Origin: Halobacteriovoraceae bacterium
GTDB taxonomy: Bacteria; Bdellovibrionota; Bacteriovoracia; Bacteriovoracales; Bacteriovoracaceae
Length of the DNA: 64,000 bases
Assembly (NCBI GenBank): GCA_002711995.1
Contig: PASN01000019.1
Coordinates: 186,001 to 250,000 of the forward strand
Direction of reading: 5' to 3'
Positions 51,000-61,073 of this stretch are shown in pieces (the first letter of the stretch is position 1; each line of letters begins with the position of its first letter). Below the pieces are notes generated by a model that was not told the DNA's origin, did no database searches, and worked only from the letters and a program-made list of their open reading frames with translations. Made by a program: the position numbers and the translations under genes.

Positions 51000-52409
51000 C
51001 TAGCCTAGTTCAACTTGTCCTGCCAATTCTTGATCTTGGTCTTCAAGTCCAAAGTCTTCGCTAAAAGTTTTAATAAGCTCATTTGCTACTTCTTCAGCTT
51101 CCTCGTTAGACATTTCAACATTCATTTCATTAGCTGTTGCAAGCACTAATTCTTTAAGAGAGTTAAAGTCTCTAACTACCAACTTTACGTCATCTGCAAT
51201 TACAATCTCATCAGCTTGATAGCGGGCACTGTATCTCATTTCGTTGATTGCTTTTACAACTGGGTTTTGATCATAGTTTATTTTTTCCTCTTTAATCTTG
51301 TCATATAGCTCATCGTTTTCATCTTGCAATTTCTCAATCTCACTTCTGAGTCTTTTGATTTCCTCTTTGTTTGCAGCGAGAGCAGATTCATATGGTTTTT
51401 GGTTGTTGTTCTTTTGAACATTGGCAACCTGGGCCTGAATCATTTGAGCAAAGGTATTGAATTCAATATTAGCTACAATGTGTTGGTTCTCAGGCGCATC
51501 AGGGTCGAACTCAAGGTCTACCAAAGTAAGTCCTGCAACAGATGACTCTCTGGTTGGAACATCGCTAAGTTGACTTAAAGTCCAAGCAGCACCATTCCAA
51601 ACATAAACTGCGCCAGAAGCAATACCACCTACGGCCACTGTATCTAGCACTGAAATAGTAAGAGCGCCTAAAGGTCTAAGGATAAGTTGATATCCAGGAG
51701 AGAGAAGCGGGCTTGCAATCATGCCTGCGCCACCTGTAACTGTTTTAAGACCTCCCCATATTACTTTGCCACCGCCTTTTAGGGTCACATCCCAAACTAA
51801 GGCCTTGCCAACGTTAAATACTGTCTGGCCAGCTGGCTTTAGAAGACCTGAGTAAATAACACCTACAGGCCAGCCAAAGTTTCCGTCTGCTGCAACTGCC
51901 CCTGCATTGGAGAAACCATTTGACCAATCTCTTCCAGTTTTCATAATCATTGTTTTGCCAATACCGTCAACAAAAGCGTTCTTAGCGCCATCTTTCATGG
52001 TGGAAAGGCCGTTTTTTGACATATCGTATGAGTAAACAAATGTATCTTTTATATCTTGACCAAGGTTAGCGTAGGTTTCCCCCTCGATAATATGCTTGGT
52101 ATTGTTGGCAATTCTTTCACCGGACCTTTTAAAGGCCTTAACGGTCATATTTTTGGATGTGTCTGAACCTGGAATAAGTGTGATATCCCATACTCTGTCT
52201 TGGCAGTCGGTGATAGTGCCTTGAACGTATAGTTGCTTTCTTTGCTGGCCATTCATTCGCTTAGTGTAAGCAGCGCCTGACTTAATGCATGAAGGCACTT
52301 CATTCTCTACTGCTTGATCCACTTCTTGTGCAAATGCTTGAGACATGGAAGGAACAGTTAGAGCAGATGCCAGGAGCAAAGCTCCAAATGACTTGTTAAA
52401 AGATTTCAT
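51000..52409 (-). CDS. Large secreted protein with coiled coil, unknown function
   Basis: A 469-residue exported protein with a signal peptide (ALLLASALTVPSMSQAFA, residues about 10-27). The N-terminal part holds a Cys pair (SCIKSG, DCQDR) and strands. The middle (about 150-290) is Gly/Ala-rich and hydrophobic (GGAGMIASPLLSPGYQLILRPLGALTISVLDTVAVGGIASGAVYV), like a membrane-inserting segment. A coiled coil follows (residues about 345-385, EIKRLRSEIEKLQDENDELYDKI), then an acidic C-terminus. AGGAGAT precedes the ATG. No family recognised. Confidence 0.6.
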   Translation of the reverse strand: MKSFNKSFGALLLASALTVPSMSQAFAQEVDQAVENEVPSCIKSGAAYTKRMNGQQRKQLYVQGTITDCQDRVWDITLIPGSDTSKNMTVKAFKRSGERIANNTKHIIEGETYANLGQDIKDTFVYSYDMSKNGLSTMKDGAKNAFVDGIGKTMIMKTGRDWSNGFSNAGAVAADGNFGWPVGVIYSGLLKPAGQTVFNVGKALVWDVTLKGGGKVIWGGLKTVTGGAGMIASPLLSPGYQLILRPLGALTISVLDTVAVGGIASGAVYVWNGAAWTLSQLSDVPTRESSVAGLTLVDLEFDPDAPENQHIVANIEFNTFAQMIQAQVANVQKNNNQKPYESALAANKEEIKRLRSEIEKLQDENDELYDKIKEEKINYDQNPVVKAINEMRYSARYQADEIVIADDVKLVVRDFNSLKELVLATANEMNVEMSNEEAEEVANELIKTFSEDFGLEDQDQELAGQVELG

Positions 52410-52709
52410 CTTTATCTCCTAGTGTTGGGTTATCGTTTAGTACTCATTTATTGAGCTGATGTTAAAACCGTAAACTTTATAAAAGTTGTCATGTTTTACT
52501 CTTTTTGTTGCCCTGCATCAATTGCAACTGAACTATTTACACTCTGACACGCTTTGGATGTGTATTTTTAGGTGCTTAGCTCAAATAATCAGCGCCAATA
52601 ATAAGAGATAGATATAAGTGGATTTGCATCCTTGTCGGCACTCCAATTGCAGGTTTATTTAGAACTTAAAGAGGTAAAAGAAGTTAATTCAGAAAGAAGG
52701 GAGAGTATT

Positions 52710-52919
52710 ATGAAGAAATTATTGATGTTTTTGATGGTAGGAATGTTCGGAATAAGTTTTGTTGGCTGTGATAGAGAAGGACCTTTGGAGCAAAGGGCCG
52801 ACAACCTTTAAGAGCGTGGAGATAGAGTAGAGGAAGTATACGACGAGGAAGGACGTATGGAACAACAAGCTGACCAAGTGGAAGAGCGCACAGACGAGCT
52901 TGAACAAACATATGACTAA
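52710..52919 (+). pseudogene. Small lipoprotein broken by an in-frame TAA
   Basis: A 69-residue frame interrupted at codon 34. It opens with a lipoprotein signal (MKKLLMFLMVGMFGISFVGC, Cys20) and charged residues, stops at TAA 52809-52811, and continues in frame with ERGDRVEEVYDEEGRMEQQADQVEERTDELEQTYD, a clear heptad-type helix, up to TAA 52917. GGGAG precedes the ATG. It has the same plan as the small lipoprotein at 18073. A terminator follows at 53000. It could be a recent pseudogene or a sequence error (CAA or GAA to TAA). Confidence 0.6.
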
Positions 52920-52999
52920 TTAGTAGTATGGTTAGGTGAATAGGACCGTTCAACCAACCAACCGACGTTAAAGACGATGTACACTTAGATGCCATATGG

Positions 53000-53025
53000 G
53001 CCGGAGGAAACTCCGGCTCTTTTTC
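53000..53025 (+). terminator. Rho-independent terminator after the small lipoprotein
   Basis: GCCGGAG and CTCCGGC arms around GAAA are followed by TCTTTTTC. Confidence 0.88.
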
Positions 53026-53175
53026 ATTTATGAAAGTCTAAAACCAGGCAATAAAAACTGATTTTAAATTGCAGTGTGTTTTGTTTTAGAGTTTCGGGTT
53101 ACGTTGTGAAGGCCTATTAATGTATGTTTGGAAATTTTTTGTTAGTTTTAACTAAGGCGGGTTCTTTTAGGAATT

Positions 53176-53310
53176 ATGAAGACCTTGAATCCTTTGCTTC
53201 CACTCAAAGAGCACTCGCGTGAGTTCGCTAACTTTTCTTTGTCAAAAAAGAAGGTAGAAACCCAATTATTTGGTTTAAGACGAGTACTTCTTTGGAACAA
53301 AGAAATTTAG
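53176..53310 (+). CDS. Possible small basic protein (44 residues)
   Basis: ATG 53176 with TAGGA six bases upstream opens a 44-residue frame (KTLNPLLPLKEHSREFANFSLSKKKVETQLFGLRRVLLWNKEI) that ends eight bases before a good terminator. The frame is isolated, basic and not recognised. The unit structure (promoter space, short frame, terminator) supports a small transcript; a non-coding RNA is the alternative. Confidence 0.4.
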   Translation: MKTLNPLLPLKEHSREFANFSLSKKKVETQLFGLRRVLLWNKEI

Positions 53311-53317
53311 AAATAAG

Positions 53318-53344
53318 GGCCAACTAGTCTGCTGGCCTTTTTTC
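53318..53344 (+). terminator. Rho-independent terminator
   Basis: GGCCA and TGGCC arms around a 10-base loop are followed by six T. Confidence 0.7.
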
Positions 53345-53608
53345 ATTTTAGCGTGCCTTTATAAATAATCCTTTTTGAAGAAATTCTCCCCAGCTTACAG
53401 GTATAGAAGATCTAAAAAACAGCCTGAAGTGCTAACTTAGTATTCCTAGTTATCGAATTAGTCGCTTAAAGTGCCAAAATTAAACTGGGGCTAGAGCTGC
53501 ATGTGACTCTGGGATTAGAATTTTTTAACCTCCATGTGGGAAGTTGAAAAGGTGGTTACCACATGGTACTTAACTAGTAATTTAAGGCTTTTAACAGGGG
53601 AGATACTC

Positions 53609-55792
53609 GTGCAAACACTGGTTTGTTTAATTAACTTCAGTTTTATTTTATTCACTCTTACTGCTTGTTCACCAGAGTCCAGTCCTAAAAACTCTTCAAA
53701 GCCAGATGGTAAAGAAAACCCAGTGCGAATTGGGAAGATGCTAATAAATTTTGAACAAGACTCACAAGATGCTTTTGTAGAAGCATCTTGTAGAAACGAT
53801 CTTAAAGATATGGCCGTTATCTATGCGACTAAAACAGTTGATATTAATCTGCCTCACTCGAGTCTAAACAAGACTGCGTTGGGATGCTCACTTTCAAATG
53901 GGAGTGTTGAAACCTTGGCCTTTTTGAGCTCGGTTAAAGGCCAAACTTTAGACCCTAATGCTCACGTGATTAAAAAACTTGGTGTTTTCGCATACATGAA
54001 AGTCAGTGCTCACAAATTTTTTAATTGGAACGATTCTTCATACTCTGATGAAAAGAGTGTATGGAAATTAAAAAATCGGTACCAAGCTTGGTTGGATTTA
54101 TACCTCTCGACTTACGAGAATCAGATAGATTTAAGTAGACAACTCCTGGATGGTAAAAATATTACTGAGTGGAGCGGAGACCTTAGATTTAAAATCTTTT
54201 TTATCGACTTGATTGTTAAGAAGGGTCTGCTAGAGACTTTAGTCTCAAATAATTTTCAAGAAAAACCGTTGGATTGGCTGTTGAGCTATAGAGATGGTAT
54301 AGCTCTTTTTAATAAATTGGCCGATGCAAAGAACTTTCTAACAATCCTAAAAAAACAATCAGACTTCAATTTATTTTCCCTAATTAGATCGGATTCAAAC
54401 GGAAAGGAATTGCTAAAATTTCTACAGTATATGCTCAAGCACAAAAGAGTATTGGGCCATATTATCGACACCAAAGTCGATGAGCTTAAACATCCAGCCG
54501 GGCGTAATATTTTTAGAACGGTTTGGGGAGGAGGCTTACTGCCCAACCGAAACATAACTCTTCGTTTGTTAAACGAACTTGAATTTAGCTCCAAATACCT
54601 ACTAAATAAAAAAGTCTGTAAATATTGGGGAGATGATTTAGAGATCTTAGGAAAATTAAAGCAACTTGGTGGAAACACAAAAGACTGTCAGGAAATCTAT
54701 GAACTCGGCGAGTTTAAAACCTCACATGTCGACTTTAAACATTATGCTAGTAATGACTTTGCATCCATTGAGAAGTTAATTGCCGATATTCAGAGAAATC
54801 GCATTTACTTGACCAGGTTAGCTGAAGACAAAAAATCTGGAGAGCTTGTGGCCCTCAGCATGGCACAATGGCCACCGGTGGAGGAATTTTCTGTAACCCT
54901 TCCAAAAGTGTACTTTACCCGAAATCATGGGCACCAAGGAAATAAATTCATTGAAGTACAGAAGAATGGAGATCTGTTATTCACCAGCAAAGAGCAGCCA
55001 TTGGTTTTTGAGGTTGCTAAAGGTGCCTTTCGCTTAATCGCCGACGATTGGACTAAGTTTAGGAGTGCTGGCTTTACTCAAAGAAGTCAGCATTTGGAGC
55101 ACCGCTTTCGTCCAAACAATTCCCTTTTTGAAGGATATGTTCTTAACCCTGCAGGCGGGCGCTCTGTCCTTTTCCATGGTTACCCTAGCTATAATTCAGA
55201 AATGGTCATCGCTATTGACAATGAAAAATTTCCAGCCAATCTCTCTGAGAAGGAATTAGAAGATATTTTCTGCATGGATAACAAGTATTGCTTAGTTTCC
55301 TTTGAAGATTTTCACCCCGGATACGGGCATAGTCGCTCCTACTGGGAGCTTTTATTTTACTCATACGATCTCGACTCCAAAACCTGGAGTAAAATTTCAT
55401 CTCAGCGTAGTGGCTCTTCCTTTGAATTTTCAGCCTACTTGGCACAAGTTCCTTTCTTTCAGGATGCTAAACACTTCATTGGAAAATTTGGTGACCACTC
55501 TCGTTCGAATCCTAACTGGCAATGGATCGCATTCGACACCGACACCAAGCAGTGGAGTCTGGAAACGCTAGATCGATCGCCTATTTATGGCACTGAGTTT
55601 ACCCTAGATGAGGCATATCCAGAAGTTTATGGCGACAAACTCCAGAAGATTTATCACGGAGAAAAGATGGTAGGAGTATGTCGTACTGATGGGTCTTTAG
55701 CCTATTGGGATGCAGCGATTGACTTTAACTCAGTTGATCGTTCATTTATGGCGTTTACCAGCAACGGAATAGAAAAAGTTCAATGTAAATAA
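53609..55792 (+). CDS. Large lipoprotein, possibly with ankyrin-like N-terminus
   Basis: A 727-residue lipoprotein. The start is GTG 53609 because AGGGGAG lies eight bases upstream and a lipoprotein signal begins there (LVCLINFSFILFTLTAC, Cys20); an earlier in-frame ATG at 53534 would spoil the signal. Residues about 50-110 (DAFVEASCRNDLKDMAVIYATKTVDINLPHSSLNKTALGCSLSNGSVETLAFL) look like two to three degenerate ankyrin repeats. A long helical middle follows and the last 250 residues are strand-rich with many Trp and Tyr, possibly a propeller. Not recognised as a family. A lone gene. Confidence 0.6.
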   Translation: MQTLVCLINFSFILFTLTACSPESSPKNSSKPDGKENPVRIGKMLINFEQDSQDAFVEASCRNDLKDMAVIYATKTVDINLPHSSLNKTALGCSLSNGSVETLAFLSSVKGQTLDPNAHVIKKLGVFAYMKVSAHKFFNWNDSSYSDEKSVWKLKNRYQAWLDLYLSTYENQIDLSRQLLDGKNITEWSGDLRFKIFFIDLIVKKGLLETLVSNNFQEKPLDWLLSYRDGIALFNKLADAKNFLTILKKQSDFNLFSLIRSDSNGKELLKFLQYMLKHKRVLGHIIDTKVDELKHPAGRNIFRTVWGGGLLPNRNITLRLLNELEFSSKYLLNKKVCKYWGDDLEILGKLKQLGGNTKDCQEIYELGEFKTSHVDFKHYASNDFASIEKLIADIQRNRIYLTRLAEDKKSGELVALSMAQWPPVEEFSVTLPKVYFTRNHGHQGNKFIEVQKNGDLLFTSKEQPLVFEVAKGAFRLIADDWTKFRSAGFTQRSQHLEHRFRPNNSLFEGYVLNPAGGRSVLFHGYPSYNSEMVIAIDNEKFPANLSEKELEDIFCMDNKYCLVSFEDFHPGYGHSRSYWELLFYSYDLDSKTWSKISSQRSGSSFEFSAYLAQVPFFQDAKHFIGKFGDHSRSNPNWQWIAFDTDTKQWSLETLDRSPIYGTEFTLDEAYPEVYGDKLQKIYHGEKMVGVCRTDGSLAYWDAAIDFNSVDRSFMAFTSNGIEKVQCK

Positions 55793-56148
55793 CTCTTTAT
55801 GGTAACCAAGGATTCTTGGCAATAGCATCGAAGAAGTAGCCTCGAGTTTGTTCTTAAAGGGTTTTTTGAACGAAATTTTTGGGGCTTTTCAATTTTTGGT
55901 TGCACACATGTTGCACATGTTTTTGGTTTTGAGGGTTTTTCAAAAAACGTATCACAAACGCTCGAACCGAAGGATTTAACAACATTGCAAAGTCAATAAT
56001 TAAGAATGCTTACGGATTCAAGAACGTCGAGAACTACAGATTGAAAGTGCTGAATGTCCGATCTGGCTGATGTGAGTGCAGTGCAAGACACCAGGAAAGA
56101 AGAAGAATCGTTTTGAGGTCTGAATGTTGTTTAAGTGTTTGAAAGTTT
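55793..56148. other. 356-base spacer without a recognised gene
   Basis: Between the large lipoprotein gene and the tRNA no frame with a ribosome site is seen. A short imperfect direct repeat (GTTGCACACAT, GTTGCACATG) lies near 55900-55920. The tRNA's transcript probably ends in this stretch. Nothing else is supported. Confidence 0.4.
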
Positions 56149-56225
56149 TGGTAGCGATGGGCAGAGTTGAACTGCCGACCTTCGGGATATGAATCCGACG
56201 CTCTAACCAACTGAGCTACATCGCC
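56149..56225 (-). tRNA. tRNA with CAT anticodon (Met, or Ile2 if modified)
   Basis: The minus strand folds as a 77-base tRNA. It has acceptor GGCGATG/CATCGCT (one G-T pair), D-arm GTAGCTCAGTTGGTTAGAGC, an anticodon loop TTCATAT with anticodon CAT, T-arm GGCAG-TTCAACT-CTGCC and an encoded CCA end. The first acceptor pair is G-T, not the C-A mismatch of an initiator, so it is elongator Met or tRNA-Ile2. The lysidine synthase gene tilS, which modifies Ile2 CAT anticodons, is 0.7 kb away, but the sequence alone does not settle the identity. Confidence 0.9.
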
Positions 56226-56382
56226 ATATGAAAAGTGTTTTTGCATATTAATTATCGGCCTAAGGAATGTCAATAATTCTGTATAGCTAAAGTAAAAAAA
56301 ATATCTATCACTTCTTTTTGTTTAAATTGGGAATATGCCACAGATTTTGCAGGCCATAAGTTCAAATTCACAAGGAGGATTT

Positions 56383-56835
56383 ATGACGAAGTTAATTACT
56401 GTATTGTTTCTTTTTGTCTTTTGGATTGGGAGCTCCTTTGCGGGAGAGGGTGAAGGCCACTGGGACAAAGGGAAGTGGAAAAAGAGAATAAAGAAAGAAC
56501 TTAACTTAACTGAGGATCAAGTCTTAAAAATGGAGAAAATTCATTCGAAATACCACAGCGAGATTAAAGATCTTAGGTCTGAAAAGAAAGGCCTTCAAAA
56601 TGAACTCAAAGAAATGGCAAAAAAACCTGATGTTAAAGAGAACTCACTTAAAGAAAAACATAATAAGCTCCAAGACGTTAGGCGAAACCTTGAAGATAAG
56701 CGCTTTTCAATGATGCTTGAAACCAGAGGAATCTTAAAAGCTGATCAAATCGCGAACCTTGATAAGCTGTACATGAAAAAAAGACTGCATAATAAAAGAG
56801 GTAAGCGCCAAGCGCAGGAAGCTGAATCTAAATAA
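56383..56835 (+). CDS. Spy/CpxP-like periplasmic protein
   Basis: A 150-residue exported protein. ATG 56383 follows AAGGAGG and opens a signal peptide (VLFLFVFWIGSSFAG); an ATG at 56335 lacks both. The mature part is helical and carries two LTxxQ-like motifs: LTEDQVLKMEKIH and LKADQIANLDKL. These are the marks of the Spy/CpxP/ZraP group, which act as ATP-independent chaperones or stress sensors. The tail is strongly basic (KKRLHNKRGKRQ). A GGGAGG/CCTCCC hairpin without a T-run follows at 56850. Confidence 0.75.
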   Translation: MTKLITVLFLFVFWIGSSFAGEGEGHWDKGKWKKRIKKELNLTEDQVLKMEKIHSKYHSEIKDLRSEKKGLQNELKEMAKKPDVKENSLKEKHNKLQDVRRNLEDKRFSMMLETRGILKADQIANLDKLYMKKRLHNKRGKRQAQEAESK

Positions 56836-56913
56836 TTCACTTCTATATAGGGAGGGGAAAGCCTCCCAAATCCCTGTACACATATAATCAAAAAAACTAT
56901 TCTCAAATCTAGT

Positions 56914-58179
56914 ATGGAATCATTTGATAGAGCATTCACCAATAGGTTTGAGAAACACGTTCATAGTTTTATTAAGGAGCACAAGCTACTTAAAGGGCAG
57001 GATCACGTGCTTGTTGCGGTATCAGGCGGTGTTGACTCCATTGCTGCATTGATGGCCCTAAATAATATTGAAAACTTCGGATATTCCTTTCAGCTCCAGG
57101 CTATTTTTATAAATCACGGAACGAGGAAAGGCCAAAGCTTTGACCAAAAACTAGTTCAAAATTTTTGCTCCGGTTTAGGAGTAGAACTTTTAATCGAAGA
57201 ACTGGAAGGTCTTTCTGGTAAAAGTAACTTTGAGGCCGCTGCGCGACGCGCAAGATACAAGTGCTTTAAAAAACACCTAAGTAGAAACTCACTTCTGATT
57301 TTAGGCCACCACATAAACGACTCGTTCGAGTGGTCCCTCATGCAAAGCCTAAGAAGTTCATCATTAAAGGGACAACTTGGTATCCCTGTTATAAATGGTC
57401 AGATTGTAAGACCCTTTATGTGTGTCACTCGGGAGCAAATCTACCAATACGCCAAAGCTTATAATCTTCCATTCAATGAGGATCCAACAAACCAGGACAC
57501 AAGCTTTGAAAGAAACTTCATAAGAAATGAAATATCCTCAAGGTTGAGGCCTAGGTACCCGGCTATGCTTAAGCATTATGTAAGGTCACATAATGAACTA
57601 GCTAGAACTCTTGGATTGCACATTACTAAAAGCAAGGAATGCAGTTTTAAGAGAATTTCTGTGCATGAGGGAGTTCACCTCATCTCTTATAGCTCTCAGT
57701 TTGACCCATCTGGGCTCGAAGAAGAATTAAAAATTGCGCTAAATGAACTTAGTCCAAACTCCAGAGGATCCGTTTCACATCAAATAGATAAAATAGTCAA
57801 AGCGCTTAAAAATTATAAAAGTGGACCTTTTAATTTACCTGGAGGGCTTTGGACCTACCTGAGCTTCAATCATATATTTATAAGCAAATCTCAACTACCT
57901 TCCGACCTATTTAATTGGTCGGAATACAACTTGGGACTTGAAGAATTTAAGGAGCTGATTGCCAAGTTAGTAAAAGAGGGAAAGGTCTCTTTTCCCATAT
58001 GGACTCAGGTGTCAAAACCAGGTTTCAATATTGAATATTCAAAATCACACCCACTATTACCTGAGCAAAACGAATTAGTCGGGAAAGGGGTGGTACCTGG
58101 TTTGAAACTAGTCAAATATTGGACGCGGGCCAGAAATAAAAACAAAAAGTTGCGTCTGCGACTTTTATTGTCTCTTTAG
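56914..58179 (+). CDS. tilS: tRNA(Ile)-lysidine synthase
   Basis: A 421-residue N-type ATP pyrophosphatase. The PP-loop SGGVDS is at residues 37-42 (VLVAVSGGVDSIAAL). INHGTRKGQSFDQK, SNFEAAARRARYKCF, ILGHHINDSFEW and FNEDPTNQDTSFERNFIRNEI are all TilS blocks. It converts C34 to lysidine in tRNA-Ile2 (CAT) so that AUA is read as Ile. The C-terminal domain is divergent but of normal length. It is followed by ftsH, as in many bacteria (tilS-(hpt)-ftsH-folP). Confidence 0.93.
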   Translation: MESFDRAFTNRFEKHVHSFIKEHKLLKGQDHVLVAVSGGVDSIAALMALNNIENFGYSFQLQAIFINHGTRKGQSFDQKLVQNFCSGLGVELLIEELEGLSGKSNFEAAARRARYKCFKKHLSRNSLLILGHHINDSFEWSLMQSLRSSSLKGQLGIPVINGQIVRPFMCVTREQIYQYAKAYNLPFNEDPTNQDTSFERNFIRNEISSRLRPRYPAMLKHYVRSHNELARTLGLHITKSKECSFKRISVHEGVHLISYSSQFDPSGLEEELKIALNELSPNSRGSVSHQIDKIVKALKNYKSGPFNLPGGLWTYLSFNHIFISKSQLPSDLFNWSEYNLGLEEFKELIAKLVKEGKVSFPIWTQVSKPGFNIEYSKSHPLLPEQNELVGKGVVPGLKLVKYWTRARNKNKKLRLRLLLSL

Positions 58180-58254
58180 CTTGATATGACTATTTTTTGC
58201 TTCTAATATATACGCTGACAAGAAGTTGCCATCTGTTTAAGAAGGAATTTATTT

Positions 58255-60186
58255 ATGAAAAAACAGCAAAAAACTTTGGCCTTATGGATTGTGGTAATCC
58301 TTATCATGGCCTTTGCAATGAAGGCCTTGGAAAAGAAAGACGAGGCTGCAAAACAAATAACCTATTCCGAGTTCATCAACGCGGTTGAAGGCGATAAAGT
58401 AAAAGAAGTTACTTTTAAAGGTTCAACCACGATTCAAGGCCAGTTTATTGGAGGCTATGAAAATGGCGCCATGTTTAAACTTACAGGAAACACAGGTGAT
58501 GAGACCTTTAAAATTCTGAGAAAACACGGAATCATCCCAGATTATAAGGAAGAGGAAAAGCAAGGCCTGCTATCCACTATCTTTATTAATTGGTTCCCAA
58601 TGATCCTCCTATTTGTGATCTTCTTTTTCTTTTTGCGACAGCTTCAAGCTGGCGGAGGAAAGGCGATGAGCTTTGGCAAGTCCAAAGCAAAGATGCTTAA
58701 CGAGAATGAAAAGAAAGTTACATTTAAGGATGTAAGTGGCGTTGAAGAGGCCAAGGAAGAGTTGGTCGAGATTGTAGACTTTCTTAAAGATCCAAAAAAA
58801 TATACGAAACTAGGTGGAAAGATACCTAAAGGCGTTCTACTTGTGGGTCCTCCAGGTACTGGTAAAACATTGCTAGCTAGATCTGTTGCTGGTGAGGCCG
58901 GTGTTCCATTTTTCTCAATTTCTGGTTCAGACTTTGTTGAAATGTTTGTAGGTGTTGGCGCAAGCCGTGTAAGAGACCTATTTGAGCAAGGTAAGAAAGC
59001 CGCACCTTGTATTATATTTATTGATGAGATTGACGCTGTCGGTCGTCACAGAGGTCACGGTATGGGTGGTGGACATGACGAGAGAGAGCAAACTCTTAAC
59101 CAAATGCTTGTTGAGATGGATGGATTTGAGTCCAACGAAGGGGTCATTATTATGGCCGCAACAAACAGAGTTGACGTTCTAGATCCAGCTCTATTGCGTC
59201 CAGGCAGATTTGATAGAAGAGTAACTGTTGGAAGGCCAGATGTTCGTGGACGTCTTGGAATTTTAAAGGTTCACACAAAAAAGACTCCTCTAGAAGAAAA
59301 TGTTAACCTTGAGGTTATCGCGAGAGGAACTCCTGGCTTTACTGGTGCTGATCTTGCAAACCTTGTTAATGAAGCAGCTCTTATCGCTGCGAAACAGAAC
59401 AAAACAAAGCTTGCCACCGCTGATTTTGAAAAAGCTAAAGATAAAGTCCTTATGGGTGTTGAGAGAAGATCCATGGTTATCTCTGATGAAGAAAAGAGAA
59501 ACACGGCATATCACGAAGCCGGACACACAATCATTGGACAGATTCTTCCAAAAACTGATCCTGTTCACAAGGTAAGTATTATCCCTCGTGGAGGTGCACT
59601 GGGTGTTACTCTGACTCTTCCAGATGAAGACAAACTATCCATTACACGTGAGAGAGCAAATAACGAGATCGCAATGCTTCTAGGCGGAAGACTTGCGGAG
59701 GAACTTGTCTTTGGAGATTACACTTCCGGCGCTTCCAATGATATCGAAAGAGCAACTGGCCTTGCTAGGAAGATGGTGTGCAATTGGGGGATGAGTGACA
59801 CTCTTGGAACTGTTAACTTTACAAGAAATGACTCTCAGCCGTTTGGATATGGCCCAGGGGAAAACAATTCGGTTTACTCTGAGGAAACGGCCAAAATGAT
59901 TGATGAAGAAGTTAGTAAGATCATCAGAAAGAACTACCAATTGGCAAAAGACATTCTTACAGAAAAGAGAGATGTTCTTGAGAATATGACCAACGCTCTT
60001 ATTCTTTGGGAGACATTGGACAGCAACCAAATTCAGGCCTTAATGGATGGAAAAGACATTGGCAGTCCTTTGATGAGCTCTGATGACGACGATGAAGGCA
60101 CTACTAAAAAAGAGGCCACAGAGGATGTCGCTAAAAAAGATGACGGAAAAGAAGGCCCAGCAAATCCTAAGCTTTCACCGGCATAA
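58255..60186 (+). CDS. ftsH: ATP-dependent membrane zinc protease FtsH
   Basis: A 643-residue protease of the inner membrane. It has two helices (about 8-24 and 111-128) around a periplasmic domain, an AAA ATPase with Walker A GPPGTGKT at 198-205, Walker B IIFIDEID, the SRH region ([19 protein letters not shown]), and the M41 protease with HEAGH at 420-424 and a late Asp in the zinc site. The C-terminus is charged. AAGGA precedes the ATG. It degrades membrane and regulatory proteins, including LpxC in related groups. The next gene overlaps its stop by one base. Confidence 0.97.
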   Translation: MKKQQKTLALWIVVILIMAFAMKALEKKDEAAKQITYSEFINAVEGDKVKEVTFKGSTTIQGQFIGGYENGAMFKLTGNTGDETFKILRKHGIIPDYKEEEKQGLLSTIFINWFPMILLFVIFFFFLRQLQAGGGKAMSFGKSKAKMLNENEKKVTFKDVSGVEEAKEELVEIVDFLKDPKKYTKLGGKIPKGVLLVGPPGTGKTLLARSVAGEAGVPFFSISGSDFVEMFVGVGASRVRDLFEQGKKAAPCIIFIDEIDAVGRHRGHGMGGGHDEREQTLNQMLVEMDGFESNEGVIIMAATNRVDVLDPALLRPGRFDRRVTVGRPDVRGRLGILKVHTKKTPLEENVNLEVIARGTPGFTGADLANLVNEAALIAAKQNKTKLATADFEKAKDKVLMGVERRSMVISDEEKRNTAYHEAGHTIIGQILPKTDPVHKVSIIPRGGALGVTLTLPDEDKLSITRERANNEIAMLLGGRLAEELVFGDYTSGASNDIERATGLARKMVCNWGMSDTLGTVNFTRNDSQPFGYGPGENNSVYSEETAKMIDEEVSKIIRKNYQLAKDILTEKRDVLENMTNALILWETLDSNQIQALMDGKDIGSPLMSSDDDDEGTTKKEATEDVAKKDDGKEGPANPKLSPA

Positions 60187-61043
60187 TGAACAAATTCAAA
60201 ACTATGGGGGTTATGAATATAACCCCCAATTCTTTCTCCGACGGCAACAAGCTCAAAACGCTAAAAAATCAAAAAGAAACCTTTGAAGCATTTATAAATC
60301 AGTTTGATATTGTTGATATTGGAGCTGAATCCACGGCGCCATTCAATGATCCGATAGGGGCATCAGAGGAACTGACTAGACTGGAGAGTTTCTTTTTACC
60401 AATTCTTTTTAATTTCCCAGACCAAGAGAGGATCATATCTATTGATACCTACAGGCCAGAGGTGTTTTTTGAAATCGCTCTCATTATCAAGAAGGCCTGG
60501 CCGAAAGCGCGATTAATATTTAATGACATTTCAGGGCAGTGCGATGAAGACCTAATACTCTTATTAAAAAGTGACCTTCAATTTATCTACGTTTTGTCCC
60601 ATAACCTTGCTCCCAATAGAGCTCTAGCTTCCAATCATATGGATTATATTTCAGAACTTGAGGGAAAGGACTTTGTGAACTCAATTTGCGAGTGGTTCGA
60701 GGAAAGACTTGAAACTATTATGTGCCTTGGAAGAGAGATAATCATCGATCCTTGTTTTGGGTTCTCAAAAACAAGGCAGCAAAATCATGACCTCTTGAAG
60801 CACTTCTCGGTATTTGCGAATCAGTTTCCAAAGCTACCAGTACTGGTTGGAGTGTCCAGGAAATCCTTCATGCGTTTTCCTAAAGACATGGACCCCAAGC
60901 TTCAGCAATCACAGTTGCATTTGGACTGCTTGCAAACCTTAGTGGCGCAAAATCTTTTGAACAACTCTCGAAACGAACTCATTTTTCGCACCCACAACAG
61001 TGCGCCTTTTAAAGCTTTGAGTGATGCGGCAAAAATCTTTTGA
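60186..61043 (+). CDS. folP: Dihydropteroate synthase
   Basis: A 285-residue TIM-barrel enzyme of folate synthesis that joins p-aminobenzoate to dihydropterin pyrophosphate. MGVMNITPNSFSDG at the N-terminus, DIGAESTAP (usual D-x-G-x-x-S-T-x-P) and ISIDTYRPEV and later FNDISG and VGVSRKSFM are the family blocks. Its ATG overlaps the ftsH stop (TAATG), so the genes are coupled. The C-terminal RTHNSAP keeps the family's R-x-H-D position with Asn. Length is normal. Confidence 0.93.
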   Translation: MNKFKTMGVMNITPNSFSDGNKLKTLKNQKETFEAFINQFDIVDIGAESTAPFNDPIGASEELTRLESFFLPILFNFPDQERIISIDTYRPEVFFEIALIIKKAWPKARLIFNDISGQCDEDLILLLKSDLQFIYVLSHNLAPNRALASNHMDYISELEGKDFVNSICEWFEERLETIMCLGREIIIDPCFGFSKTRQQNHDLLKHFSVFANQFPKLPVLVGVSRKSFMRFPKDMDPKLQQSQLHLDCLQTLVAQNLLNNSRNELIFRTHNSAPFKALSDAAKIF

Positions 61044-61073
61044 AATTGCGCGAAAATACATTATTATAAATGT

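Noticed and set aside
55890-55925. Short GTTGCACA repeats as part of an array or attachment site
   Set aside because: Only two imperfect copies, back to back, with no further copies or spacers.
56850-56867. GGGAGG/CCTCCC hairpin after the Spy-like gene as a terminator
   Set aside because: No T-run follows on either strand; it may only stabilise the transcript end.
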